From the NCBI RefSeq assembly GCF_000720765.1, contig NZ_JODC01000005.1, positions 186,001-250,000 on the forward strand: 64,000 nt of DNA. The letters are read 5' to 3'. Below, in pieces: positions 16,627 through 25,286 of the stretch (position 1 is the first letter of the stretch; the number at the start of each line of letters is the position of its first letter). The notes below the pieces were generated by a model. It saw only the letters and a program-made list of their open reading frames with translations, searched no databases and was not told the DNA's origin. The stretch comes from Streptomyces sp. NRRL S-646. Lineage in GTDB: Bacteria; Actinomycetota; Actinomycetes; Streptomycetales; Streptomycetaceae. A program made the position numbers and the translations under genes.

Positions 16627-16996
16627 GGGGCTTCCCGAGGAACGTCCGGGCTCCACAGGGCAGGGTGGTGGCTAACGGCCACCCGGGGTGACCCGCGGGA
16701 CAGTGCCACAGAAAACAAACCGCCGGGGACCTCGGTCCTCGGTAAGGGTGAAACGGCGGTGTAAGAGACCACCAGTGCCCAGGGTGACCTGGGCAGCTAG
16801 GTAAACCCCACCCGGAGCAAGGTCAAAAGGAGCGCCGTAAAAAGCGCTCTGCGGAGGCGTTCGAGGGCTGCCCGCCCGAGCCCCCGGGTAGACCGCACGA
16901 GGCCGGTGGCAACACCGGTCCTAGATGGATGGCCGTCGCCGGGGGGTTCGCGAGAACCCCTCGGAACAGAACCCGGCGTACAGCCCGACTCGTCTG
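16588..16996 (+). ncRNA. rnpB: RNase P RNA, class A
   Basis: All conserved landmarks of bacterial type A RNase P RNA are present in order: GTCCGGGCTCCACAGGGCAG near the 5' end (GAGGAACGTCC rather than the usual GAGGAAAGTCC), ACAGAAAACAAACCGCC, GGTGAAACGGCGG, TGGATGGCCGTC, and ACAGAACCCGGCGTACAG. The ends pair as helix P1 (CAGACGAG-CCGGGC with GCCCGA-CTCGTCTG), setting the boundaries at about 16588 and 16996. It is the catalytic RNA that trims tRNA 5' leaders. The 5' end overlaps the EamA gene by 39 bases. Confidence 0.95.
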
Positions 16997-17136
16997 CCGC
17001 CCTGGCTCTTCCTCGGGTGTTCCCGAAGGGGATGTGGGAGCAGGGTGGCTTCAAGATGAACCGTTGAGGGACCCTGGCGGGCGGCCCTCGAATCCGCCAG
17101 TCGAGCCGCAGTCGCAGCGCCACTGGGCCAGCGGGT

Positions 17137-17817
17137 TCAGATCACTGTTGAGGGTGCGTGCTTGCTCAGGTAGCTCTTGAAGGTCTTCCTGATCTCTGCT
17201 TGGAGATACCCAGCTTGCGGTGAGTTGGGCACCACATCCGGCTCAAATCCTCTCTTTCGGGCATCGAGGTACCGCACGATGTTCGATGATCTTGTGTTAG
17301 CGACGAATAGCTCGTTCTGGGTTCGGATGTCGGCGCGGAGTCCTTCGAAGTTCCGCGCGAGACCGATGCCGAGGTTGGAGATGTAGTACTTGCACTCGAC
17401 GATGAGGACGCACTGACTGCCTCGCGGCGCGATGCTCTGCACACGGCTCAGGGCGGCTTCCTCGGCCGGCAGTACCAGGACGTCGCACTCGTGAAGGACG
17501 CCCGACGCACCCTGCACATAGACACCGAGGTGGACTTCAAGGGCGGGAGCGCCGTCGAACTCGATCACAGCGTGGGTGAAGGGATGGAGCTGGCTGTACA
17601 GATGACCGGGCCCTGTTCGGAAGACAAGGCTGCTGGTCTTCGCTCCGTAGACATCCTCGTATGTGACGGTGGCGCCGTGTCGACTCGCAGTAGCGACGAT
17701 CAGGGAGAAGATAAAGCCCTCGTAGACGTCGGACGGCTTCGAAGCGGAGTCGTACGAGACCGCCCCCGCCGCCAGAAGGCTCTCGATCTCAGCCACCAGC
17801 TGATCGACCGTACTCAA
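17137..17817 (-). CDS. Putative PD-(D/E)XK nuclease-like protein
   Basis: No named family is recognised. The 226-residue protein shows the order expected of a PD-(D/E)XK nuclease: an early acidic helix, HECDVLVLPAE (Asp at about residue 115), then VLIVECKYY (E-x-K at about 145) and a C-terminal basic helical part. It starts on TTG (17817) within a TTGA overlap with the upstream gene and has GGGAGGTG six bases before it. Together with its partner and the neighbouring restriction genes it looks like a two-gene defence or DNA-processing unit. Confidence 0.75.
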   Translation of the reverse strand: MSTVDQLVAEIESLLAAGAVSYDSASKPSDVYEGFIFSLIVATASRHGATVTYEDVYGAKTSSLVFRTGPGHLYSQLHPFTHAVIEFDGAPALEVHLGVYVQGASGVLHECDVLVLPAEEAALSRVQSIAPRGSQCVLIVECKYYISNLGIGLARNFEGLRADIRTQNELFVANTRSSNIVRYLDARKRGFEPDVVPNSPQAGYLQAEIRKTFKSYLSKHAPSTVI

Positions 17818-18374
17818 CTGTGCACCTCCCTTGTTGCTTCGGCCAGCAGCTGACTGACGCGTGCACGTCGCTCGACTGGCATCCGGTCCGCCCGGAACTC
17901 TGTCCGGCTACGGCGTGATTGAGCGTTCTCGTCCGGTTCGAACACGACTGCCTCAGCGATACTGCGGCTGCCGGTGTCACCCTCGGGCTCGATCCGGAGC
18001 ATCTTCAAGGACTCCAGTTCCATCTCGGGCAGTTCGACGAGTACTCGCTTCACCGCGTCCAACAGGAGCTGGACCCGCTCTTCGTCGCTCATGGCTCGTG
18101 TGGCGATGACCAGCGTCCCTCTCTTGCGCGATGCCTCGTACTCGACCGAACCGAACTCGCTGCGGTTCACGACCTCGTATCGGGCCGCTGCCGAGGCCGG
18201 GCTCGCGGCGTAGGTGTCGTCACCCCGGCGCTGAGGACGGCGACGGAGGATCTTCTCCTCGGGCACTCCTGCCGCGATTGCTGCATCGACGTCGTCGAGC
18301 ACCCAACTCAAGGCGGAGTCTTGCAGTGCTTCGCGGAGCTGCTGCTCAACGCGGCGCAGTTCGAATTGGTTCAT
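17814..18374 (-). CDS. Hypothetical protein, partner of the PD-(D/E)XK-like gene
   Basis: This 186-residue protein is rich in charged helices, with a central beta-type segment (YEASRKRGTLVIATRA) and DEERVQLLLDAVKRVLVELPE. No known domain, signal peptide or membrane segment is seen. ATG 18374 has AGGGG just upstream. The 4-base overlap with the nuclease-like gene shows that the two are one translational unit. Confidence 0.75.
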   Translation of the reverse strand: MNQFELRRVEQQLREALQDSALSWVLDDVDAAIAAGVPEEKILRRRPQRRGDDTYAASPASAAARYEVVNRSEFGSVEYEASRKRGTLVIATRAMSDEERVQLLLDAVKRVLVELPEMELESLKMLRIEPEGDTGSRSIAEAVVFEPDENAQSRRSRTEFRADRMPVERRARVSQLLAEATREVHS

Positions 18375-18460
18375 ATCCCCTCGTATCAGAAGTCCTCATA
18401 TGAGGTGGCGAGTCGGTTCGCGGCTGCGCTCTGGCGCTTAGCCGTATGCCCGAGTCGCGG

Positions 18461-19861
18461 TCAACCGCCAAGCAGACGCCGGATTTCCTCCAGCGGCAGG
18501 CGGGCTTCCGGATCGGCGGCTGTGCCGGCGAACTCGACACCCTCGGCCGCGAGAACGTCCGCAGGTGTGTCCGTGCGTGTCGGGTCTGCCCACCGGAAGC
18601 CCGCGCTGACCCGTCCTGCCGCGGTAAGGACCCGCCAGGCGTTGGGGCACTGGTCGCAGCTCGCCAGGTGGGTGCCGACCGGAACGGCATGGCTGTCTAT
18701 GACGGTCGCCACGTCGCCGTAGGTCGTCCACCGCCCGGCCGGGATGGCGCCCAGCAGGGTATGGAGGCTTGTCCAGTTCTTGCGGGCGCCGTTGAGCCGC
18801 CTGGCCAGGTCCGCGAGACTAGCCCCTGCCAGCGCCGCCCATTCATCGGGGTCGACAGTGTCCGGTACTTTGCCGGTGTCGACGTCCCACCAGGTGGTGC
18901 CCTGTATCCCGTCGGGTGTCCGGCCGGTCACGCTCTTGAAGATGTGGTTCGCCAGTCCGGTGGGCGTGTACGGCTTGCCGTCGGCTTCCCAGGTCAGGGG
19001 CTTGGCGGGGTTGTTGTTCCAAACAGCGGTCGCGCGGCTGCCGTCTTCGCCCACCCAGACAAGGATGGCCTCGCGGATGGACTGTGGAGCGCCGTGCCTC
19101 GGCGTCAACCGCAGTCTGGCCCCGTCCGGCAGCAGGCCGGCGCCTACGAGGATGTGCGCCGCGTTGCGTGCCCGGGAGCGCTCCTCCAGCTTCTGGGCTG
19201 CGGCCTTGGCCTCGACACGGGCCGGAGCCAGGGTGAACTCCTCCACTTCGGGCGTCGGATACACCTTGGTGAAGCCGACGACGATGTGGCCTTCCACCTT
19301 CCACACGCCCACCTGGACGAGGTCGATGTCCAGGTTCATCTCCGACAACCACACCACGGTGTGAGTCACCTGCTTGGGGAAGCCGGCGGCGATGATCACC
19401 TGTCGCGGGCGCTGGAGCAGCTCCGGACTCCAGTCTCCGTCCACATGGTCGAGGAGACGCTGCCTGCACACGTCGAGTTCGACCGCTTGCCCCCTGCTGA
19501 TCATGGAGTCGCGGTGCGCCTGCGCCAGGGTGTCCAGGTCGAACCGGGACACCAGGGCCGCGTAGGTGATCGCCTGCAGATGTACGTCCCGGTCGGCCGT
19601 TCCCCGCTTCAGTTCGACCACCACGAGCCGCCCGGTGGCGTCCAACCCCAGGACGTCCAGCCGGTCCCGTGCCGGTACTCCGTCCGTATCGGCCCACCGG
19701 TCGAACTCCGCGGTGATCACGAGCACCGACTCGCCCAGGATCTGAGGGTTGTCGATCACCCACTCCTGCAGGTGCTGCCGTTCGAGGAGCCCTTCCGCGG
19801 CCAGCCCGGTCGGTGAGATCGGTGTCGCCGACCGTCCAGCAACGGCGAAGAGATGATCCAC
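18461..19861 (-). CDS. NucS-like nuclease / RAMA / alkyltransferase-like fusion
   Basis: A 466-residue, three-part protein. Residues 25-115 have the NucS/EndoMS-type PD-(D/E)XK core: Asp69 (ARDRLDVLGLD), Glu83-x-Lys85 (VVVELKRG) and the QAITYAA helix. Residues about 225-330 resemble a RAMA/DUF4357 modified-DNA reader (AAHILVGAGLLPDGARLRL, TPTGLANHIFKSVTGR, GTTWWDV). Residues 373-465 match an alkyltransferase-like (MGMT DNA-binding) domain (IPAGRWTTYGDVA, RVLTAAGRVS, EGVEF), but the PCHRV active site is replaced by CPNAWRVL. GTG 19861 follows GGGGGAAGC. The role is inferred as cutting or sensing modified or damaged DNA. Confidence 0.8.
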   Translation of the reverse strand: MDHLFAVAGRSATPISPTGLAAEGLLERQHLQEWVIDNPQILGESVLVITAEFDRWADTDGVPARDRLDVLGLDATGRLVVVELKRGTADRDVHLQAITYAALVSRFDLDTLAQAHRDSMISRGQAVELDVCRQRLLDHVDGDWSPELLQRPRQVIIAAGFPKQVTHTVVWLSEMNLDIDLVQVGVWKVEGHIVVGFTKVYPTPEVEEFTLAPARVEAKAAAQKLEERSRARNAAHILVGAGLLPDGARLRLTPRHGAPQSIREAILVWVGEDGSRATAVWNNNPAKPLTWEADGKPYTPTGLANHIFKSVTGRTPDGIQGTTWWDVDTGKVPDTVDPDEWAALAGASLADLARRLNGARKNWTSLHTLLGAIPAGRWTTYGDVATVIDSHAVPVGTHLASCDQCPNAWRVLTAAGRVSAGFRWADPTRTDTPADVLAAEGVEFAGTAADPEARLPLEEIRRLLGG

Positions 19862-20053
19862 GCTTCCCCCTCGTCTGCCTGGCAGTGCCCCCACCGGGCG
19901 TCCAGAGCCTATGGGCAGGTCGTCTTCACGAACAGTCCGTTCCGCCCGATTCCAAACGGCTCCCGGGCGTGTCGCCTCGATGGCGTTCGGCGCGGGCTCA
20001 GGGCCTGCCTCTGATCCTTGAGGAGAGGCACCGTCGATCGTAAATTCAGATCT

Positions 20054-20069
20054 GATAACCCCTGTTATC
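20054..20069. promoter_or_regulatory. GATAAC-N4-GTTATC operator upstream of the restriction operon
   Basis: GATAAC-CCCT-GTTATC, a perfect 6-bp inverted repeat with a 4-base spacer, lies in the 360-base gap between the leftward fusion nuclease and the rightward restriction operon, immediately before a TTGACG (20074). An identically spaced copy with the same half-sites lies at 32578-32593 before the ATPase operon. Nothing else is recognised in this gap (19862-20221) apart from the GGGGAGGGAG ribosome-binding site. Confidence 0.75.
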
Positions 20070-20221
20070 GAGGTTGACGCCTCACTGTCAGCGAGATGCC
20101 CGTATCGTTCTGTGGAGCCGGAGAGGTGAAGCCTCTGGGATGGCCATGAGGGGCAATCGGCCCGGAGCTCGCGGCCGGAACAGCTGATGCAACGGTAGTC
20201 AAAGGGGAGGGAGTACGTGCT

Positions 20222-22393
20222 GTGGTGACCGAACTGCCGGATGTCGCGTTGCGCTCCTGGGCCTCTCCTAGGGCACCCCTACTCGTCTCGATGTCCGAGA
20301 TCGCTGCTTTTGCGCGAGTGAAGCGCCCTGTCGTCTCTACCTGGCGCCGGCGCTACCCGGACTTTCCCGCCGCCGTGTCCGAGAACGCGGGCAGGCCGCA
20401 GTTCGACGGCGCGGAGGTGGCCGAGTGGCTGATCGCGTCCGGTCTGGGCAACGCCGAGGCGTCCGAACTGCGCTCCGAGCTGGCCCTGTTCGGCATCGTG
20501 GCCCTGCGGGCTCGGTTCACCCCATGGCAGTTGGTCGAGACGCTCGGCAGCCTCCTGTGCCTGCGTCGGCTCGACGGTCAGCCGCTGGACGACAGCTCGG
20601 ACGTGTCTCAGGCCGACGCCGAAGCGGACGGGGCCCTGTGGTCCACGGTGCTGCGCCGTGCCCGACGGATCGACATGGAGGATGAGTTCGTCCTTCGTGA
20701 ACTGCGCTCCGTCGACGCCGGCGCGGCCCCGCTTGCCCGCCTCGCCGAGAACCTGGTCGAGGCTGCCTACGACGAACGTGGCGCGTACGAGTGGCTGCTC
20801 GCCTCCCGCGCCCGGCTGGGCCTGGACTCCCTCACCGCGGACGCGGTCGCCCCCGAGCTGAGGAGTCTGCTCACCCAGCTCACCGACCTCCCCATCCGCC
20901 TTGAGCAAGGAAAGTCCCTCACCCTCGCCGACCCACACGCCCGCGTCGGCGACCTGCTCGTCGCGCTCCTCGACGATACGGAGGACCGCGACCGCGTTAC
21001 CGTCCTCGCCGCCGACCCCGACGACCGGCTCACCCGCATCACCCGCCGGCGCCTCCTGCTGGCGGGCGTCGGCGAACTTGACCTGGACGTGCAGACCGGT
21101 ACCGACCTTGAGGAACGCTTCGCGGACCCGGACCTCGTCGTCACCCAGCTCCCGTACCGCCCCGGCGAGGACCGCTCGGTGCTCGGCGCCCTGACAGAGC
21201 TCGAACGCGTCGCCTATCTCCTCCGCCCCGGCTGCACTGCCCTCGTCCTCGGCCCCGCCGACGCGCTCGTCGACGAACTGAAGAGCACCGAGGCCGCTCA
21301 GCTCCGGTCGGCCCTCCTGCGCGAGAACATCGTCGAGTCGGTCATCGCGCTACCCGGCGGGGTGCTGCCCTTCCGCCCCGGTTACCGTCCCGCGCTGTGG
21401 ACGCTCACGCGCGGCCCCGTTCCAGCGGCGGAGGGCAAGGTCTTACTGGCCGACATCAGCTCCGAACAGCTCACCCCGGGTGTGCGTATGCGGCTCGCCG
21501 AGGACGTCCTCCTCTGGCGGACAGAAGGCTTCCGAGGACTCGACGGTCACGACCCGCGCTACGGCCGTGTGGTCCCCGTCAGCGACCTGGACCGGGCCTT
21601 CGGCGGTCCGCTGACCCCGCCCGCGCCGCCGGCCTCCGCGATCTGGTCCGACAAGGTCACCGAACGTCCCGCCCTGATCGCCGAGGCCGAGGCCCGCTTG
21701 GAGCGCGCGACGGCGGACATGCGCGCGTATGAGGACGAGCGGGGCCCTTACCGAGGGGCCGTACTGCGCAGGGTCGGCCGCCTTCCCGAACGCATCACAC
21801 TCGGCAAGCTGATCACCGCACACAGGGTGACCCGGCTCCCCGGCCACCGCATCGACGACGAGCACGTCACCCCCGACGGCCACCACACTGTGCTGGGCCC
21901 CGAGGAGATCACCGGCGAACGACCCGTGGGCGGGCGCCGCATCGACCGCCTGCTGCTGGCGACGGCGTACGAACGGGCGGCGCTGACCGAGCCCGGTGAC
22001 GTCGTCTACACCCTCGCGCCCCGCCTCGGCGTGTACGTCGACCACGACGGCTTCTCGGTCGTTGCGTTCCCGGCCCGCGTCCTCCGCGTCAACGCTGACG
22101 CCGCCCGCCCGCTCACCCCCCGGGTCCTGGCGGCCCTGCTCGGCGCAGCCCGCGGCACCGCCCGAAGCCCCGGCGCCGTACGCCCGGCCCGCCGTATCGA
22201 GGACTACCAGCTCCCGGACCTCGACCCGGACGAGGTACTGCGCTTCGACGCCCTGCTGGCCGAGACCGAACGCAGGGAACGGCTGCTGCGCGCCCAGGCC
22301 GACGCCCTCGCCGAGGCCCGACGCCTGACGATCGAGGGCCTGGCCGATGGCACCCTGACCATCGGCGAACCCAGAACGACCAACCGCAAGTAA
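20222..22393 (+). CDS. Degenerate N6-adenine methylase fused to an S-like tail
   Basis: A 723-residue protein, first gene of a type I restriction operon. Residues 22-75 form a helix-turn-helix (MSEIAAFARVKRPVVSTW). Residues 230-410 align in order with the HsdM fold, but motif I reads DPHARVGDLLVALL instead of DPACGSG, and motif IV reads VVTQLPYRP instead of NPPF/Y. It is therefore probably unable to bind SAM or methylate, although the downstream VIALPGGVLPF block is kept. Residues 520-715 look like an HsdS target-recognition half (ITLGKLITAHRV, PGDVVYTLAPRLG, YQLPDLDPDEVLRFDALL, then a coiled coil). It may act as an alternative specificity or regulatory subunit. Confidence 0.85.
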   Translation: MVTELPDVALRSWASPRAPLLVSMSEIAAFARVKRPVVSTWRRRYPDFPAAVSENAGRPQFDGAEVAEWLIASGLGNAEASELRSELALFGIVALRARFTPWQLVETLGSLLCLRRLDGQPLDDSSDVSQADAEADGALWSTVLRRARRIDMEDEFVLRELRSVDAGAAPLARLAENLVEAAYDERGAYEWLLASRARLGLDSLTADAVAPELRSLLTQLTDLPIRLEQGKSLTLADPHARVGDLLVALLDDTEDRDRVTVLAADPDDRLTRITRRRLLLAGVGELDLDVQTGTDLEERFADPDLVVTQLPYRPGEDRSVLGALTELERVAYLLRPGCTALVLGPADALVDELKSTEAAQLRSALLRENIVESVIALPGGVLPFRPGYRPALWTLTRGPVPAAEGKVLLADISSEQLTPGVRMRLAEDVLLWRTEGFRGLDGHDPRYGRVVPVSDLDRAFGGPLTPPAPPASAIWSDKVTERPALIAEAEARLERATADMRAYEDERGPYRGAVLRRVGRLPERITLGKLITAHRVTRLPGHRIDDEHVTPDGHHTVLGPEEITGERPVGGRRIDRLLLATAYERAALTEPGDVVYTLAPRLGVYVDHDGFSVVAFPARVLRVNADAARPLTPRVLAALLGAARGTARSPGAVRPARRIEDYQLPDLDPDEVLRFDALLAETERRERLLRAQADALAEARRLTIEGLADGTLTIGEPRTTNRK

Positions 22394-22426
22394 CCCATCC
22401 ACCGACACCGTCTGGAAGAAGGAACG

Positions 22427-24067
22427 ATGCCTCCCCGCAAGCGAGCCGCGGCAGCCCCCGGACAGGGCGAACTGCTCAGTGTCTCCAGCACCAAGGAGAT
22501 CCAGGACATCCTGTGGAAGGCCGCGGACAAGCTCCGCGGCTCCATGGACGCCGCCCAGTACAAGGAGTTCGTGCTCGGCCTGGTATTCCTGAAGTACGTC
22601 TCCGACGCCTTCGCCGAACGCCGCGAGGAGCTGGCCGCCGACCCCGAGCTGGCCCAGATCCCCGAGCACCGCCGGGCGGCCTTCCTTGAGGAGAAGGACG
22701 AGTACACGGAGAAGAACGTCTTCTGGGTGCCCCCGACCGCCCGCTGGGACCACATCTCCGAGAACGCGGCCAGCGCGGAGGGCGGTGTCGGCGCGCTCCT
22801 GGACACGGCCATGGACGAGGTGATGAAGGCCAACAAGACCCTCACCGGTGTCCTCCCGAAGATCTTCAACCGCGACAACGTCGACCAGAAGCGCCTGAAG
22901 GAACTCGTCGACCTGATCAGCGACGCGCGTTTTACGGGGCATGGTGACCGTCCGGCGCAGGACGTCCTGGGCGAGACCTACGAGTACTTCCTGGAGCGCT
23001 TCGCGCGGGCGGAGGGCAAGAGGGCTGGCGAGTTCTACACGCCGGCAAGCGTTGTCCGCCTGATCGTCGAGGTACTGGAGCCGTACGAGGGGCGGGTGTA
23101 CGACCCGGCGTGCGGCTCGGGCGGCATGTTCGTACAGAGCGGCAAGTTCGTCGCGAAGCGGCGCGGCAAGGACCACACGCACGACATCGCGGTGTACGGC
23201 CAGGAGGCCAACGAGCGCACGTGGCGCCTGGCCAAGATGAACCTCGCCATTCACGGCATGGACCCGAAGGGCGTCGGTGACCGCTGGGCGGACACGTTCG
23301 CGGACGACAAACTGCCGGATCTGAAGGCCGACTTCGTGATGGCCAACCCGCCGTTCAACATGTCGGACTGGGCGAGGAAGTCGGACGACAGACGGTGGCG
23401 GTACGGCACTCCGCCCCAGTCGAACGCCAACTACGCTTGGCTCCAGCACATTGTCTCGAAGCTCGGCGACCGGGGCAGCGCAGGCGTGGTCCTGGCCAAC
23501 GGCTCGATGTCGTCCAAGCAGTCGGGCGAGGGCGAGATCCGCGCGGCGATGGTCGAGGCGGACTTGGTCTCCTGCATGATCGCGTTGCCGGGCAACCTCT
23601 TCCGCACGACGGCGATCCCTGCGTGCCTGTGGTTCCTAACAAAGGACAAGTCCCCGCAGGGCACGAAGGAGCTGGAGGACCGGCGGAGCCGGGTGCTGTT
23701 CATCGACGCGCGGGCGATGGGCACGATGGTCGACAAGACTGAGCGCAGGTTTACTGACCAGGACCTGGAGAAAATCTCCGACACATATCACGCGTGGCGT
23801 GGCACCAAGTCGGCGCGGGACAAGGGCCTTACATACGAGGACGTGCCAGGGTACTGCTACAGCGCCACTCTGGAGGAGATCGAGAAGCACGACTATGTGC
23901 TGGCTCCGGGGCGGTACGTGGGAGCGGCAGAGGCCGAGGATGACCCGGACGCGGAGCCGGTGGAGGAGCGGATCACTCGGCTGACGAAGGAACTGTTCGA
24001 GCAGTTGGATGAGTCGGCTCGGTTGGATGCGGCTGTGCGGGAGCAGTTGGGGAGGATCGGTGGCTGA
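22427..24067 (+). CDS. hsdM: Type I restriction-modification methylase subunit
   Basis: This 546-residue HsdM has the N-terminal helical bundle (WKAADKLRGSMDAAQYKEFVL), SAM motif I (YDPACGSGGMFVQ, about residue 225) and catalytic motif IV (ANPPFNMSDW, about residue 307), all intact. It methylates adenine in the bipartite site chosen by HsdS and is needed for host protection. It lies 33 bases after the degenerate methylase and overlaps hsdS by 8 bases, so the four genes form one operon. Confidence 0.96.
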   Translation: MPPRKRAAAAPGQGELLSVSSTKEIQDILWKAADKLRGSMDAAQYKEFVLGLVFLKYVSDAFAERREELAADPELAQIPEHRRAAFLEEKDEYTEKNVFWVPPTARWDHISENAASAEGGVGALLDTAMDEVMKANKTLTGVLPKIFNRDNVDQKRLKELVDLISDARFTGHGDRPAQDVLGETYEYFLERFARAEGKRAGEFYTPASVVRLIVEVLEPYEGRVYDPACGSGGMFVQSGKFVAKRRGKDHTHDIAVYGQEANERTWRLAKMNLAIHGMDPKGVGDRWADTFADDKLPDLKADFVMANPPFNMSDWARKSDDRRWRYGTPPQSNANYAWLQHIVSKLGDRGSAGVVLANGSMSSKQSGEGEIRAAMVEADLVSCMIALPGNLFRTTAIPACLWFLTKDKSPQGTKELEDRRSRVLFIDARAMGTMVDKTERRFTDQDLEKISDTYHAWRGTKSARDKGLTYEDVPGYCYSATLEEIEKHDYVLAPGRYVGAAEAEDDPDAEPVEERITRLTKELFEQLDESARLDAAVREQLGRIGG

Positions 24068-25286
24068 GTGGCAGCGCATTGTTAGCGACCTCGAAGCCGA
24101 CGGTATTCTCCTAGTGCAAGACGGAAACCATGGCGAGTATCGGCCGCGACCGGCGGAATTCGGGGATACCGGAACGGCTTTCATTCGTGCCGCAGACATG
24201 AGGGGTGGGCGTCTTCTTTTCGAGTCGGCTCAAAAGATCAACGAAATCGCCATGGAAAGGGTGCGGAAAGGAATTGGTGCGCCCTGTGATGTAGTTCTTT
24301 CTCACAAGGGAACGGTGGGTAAAGTCGCTTTCGCTCCGGCCGTCAGTCCGCCGTTTGTTTGCTCGCCGCAGACAACGTTCTGGCGTAGCCTGAATCATGA
24401 GGTAATCGATCCTCTGTACCTCTATGCTTTCCTTCGGTCTGAGCCTTTCAAAGCGCAGCTTCGGGCCCGCGAAAATGAGTCCGACATGGCGGCATACGTA
24501 TCACTCACGGAACAGCGTCGATTGAGTGTTACGGTGCCACCGTTGGTAATCCAGCGCGCGATTTCCGACGTGCTTGGGGTGCTGGACGAAAAGATCACGG
24601 TTAACGAGCGCATCGCGGGCACGGCACTTGAACTTGCGGACGCCCAATTTGCTAGTTCTGCCCATGGGGCGGATTTCGGCCCCGACACGTTTGGTTCGAC
24701 GGCGACGGTTGTCGGCGGAGGGACGCCAAGTACGAAGACGGAGGAATACTGGGGCGGAGGGATCGCTTGGACTACTCCAACGGACGTAACCGCGCTGTCT
24801 GCGCCGTATCTGTTTGAAACTGGCAGGACCGTAACAGGTGAAGGGCTGGAAAACTGTGCATCGCGGCTCTATCCGGCGCAGTCCATCTTCATGACCTCTC
24901 GCGCAACCATTGGGGCCTTTGCTTTGCCCCAGATGCCCGCAGCGGTAAACCAGGGCTTCATCGTCGTTCTGCCGCCAACCGAGGAGCTGCGATGGTGGCT
25001 GCTTCATGAAATGCGCTCTCGTGTGGAAGAAATGATCAGTCTGGCTAATGGGTCGACCTTCCTTGAGTTGAGTCGCAAGAATTTCAAGGCCATGCCGATC
25101 CGGCTGCCGAGTGAACGGAGCATTGCCGAGTTTGCGCGGACTGTTGCGCCACTGCATCGCAGAGCTGCTCAAGCCACGGCCGAGTCGCGCACCCTAGCCA
25201 CCCTCCGCGACACTCTCCTCCCCCAACTAATGTCCGGCAAGCTCCACGTCCGTGACGCCGAGAAGATCGTGGAGGACGCCATATGA
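24060..25286 (+). CDS. hsdS: Type I restriction specificity subunit
   Basis: This 408-residue subunit has two target-recognition domains (residues 1-170 and about 215-380), separated and followed by conserved helices (PPLVIQRAISDVLGVLDEKITVNER and IAEFARTVAPLHRR...TLRDTLLPQLMSGKL). It picks the DNA sequence for both methylation and cleavage. GTG 24060 follows GGGGAGGAT and overlaps hsdM. The recognition domains are visibly less GC-rich than the flanking hsdM and hsdR, with many A/T third positions, consistent with domain exchange from a lower-GC source. Confidence 0.94.
   Translation: MAEWQRIVSDLEADGILLVQDGNHGEYRPRPAEFGDTGTAFIRAADMRGGRLLFESAQKINEIAMERVRKGIGAPCDVVLSHKGTVGKVAFAPAVSPPFVCSPQTTFWRSLNHEVIDPLYLYAFLRSEPFKAQLRARENESDMAAYVSLTEQRRLSVTVPPLVIQRAISDVLGVLDEKITVNERIAGTALELADAQFASSAHGADFGPDTFGSTATVVGGGTPSTKTEEYWGGGIAWTTPTDVTALSAPYLFETGRTVTGEGLENCASRLYPAQSIFMTSRATIGAFALPQMPAAVNQGFIVVLPPTEELRWWLLHEMRSRVEEMISLANGSTFLELSRKNFKAMPIRLPSERSIAEFARTVAPLHRRAAQATAESRTLATLRDTLLPQLMSGKLHVRDAEKIVEDAI

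Noticed and set aside
21443..23449. 668-codon minus-strand frame opposite the methylase genes
   Set aside because: It runs antisense across two strongly supported genes and has no recognisable domain.
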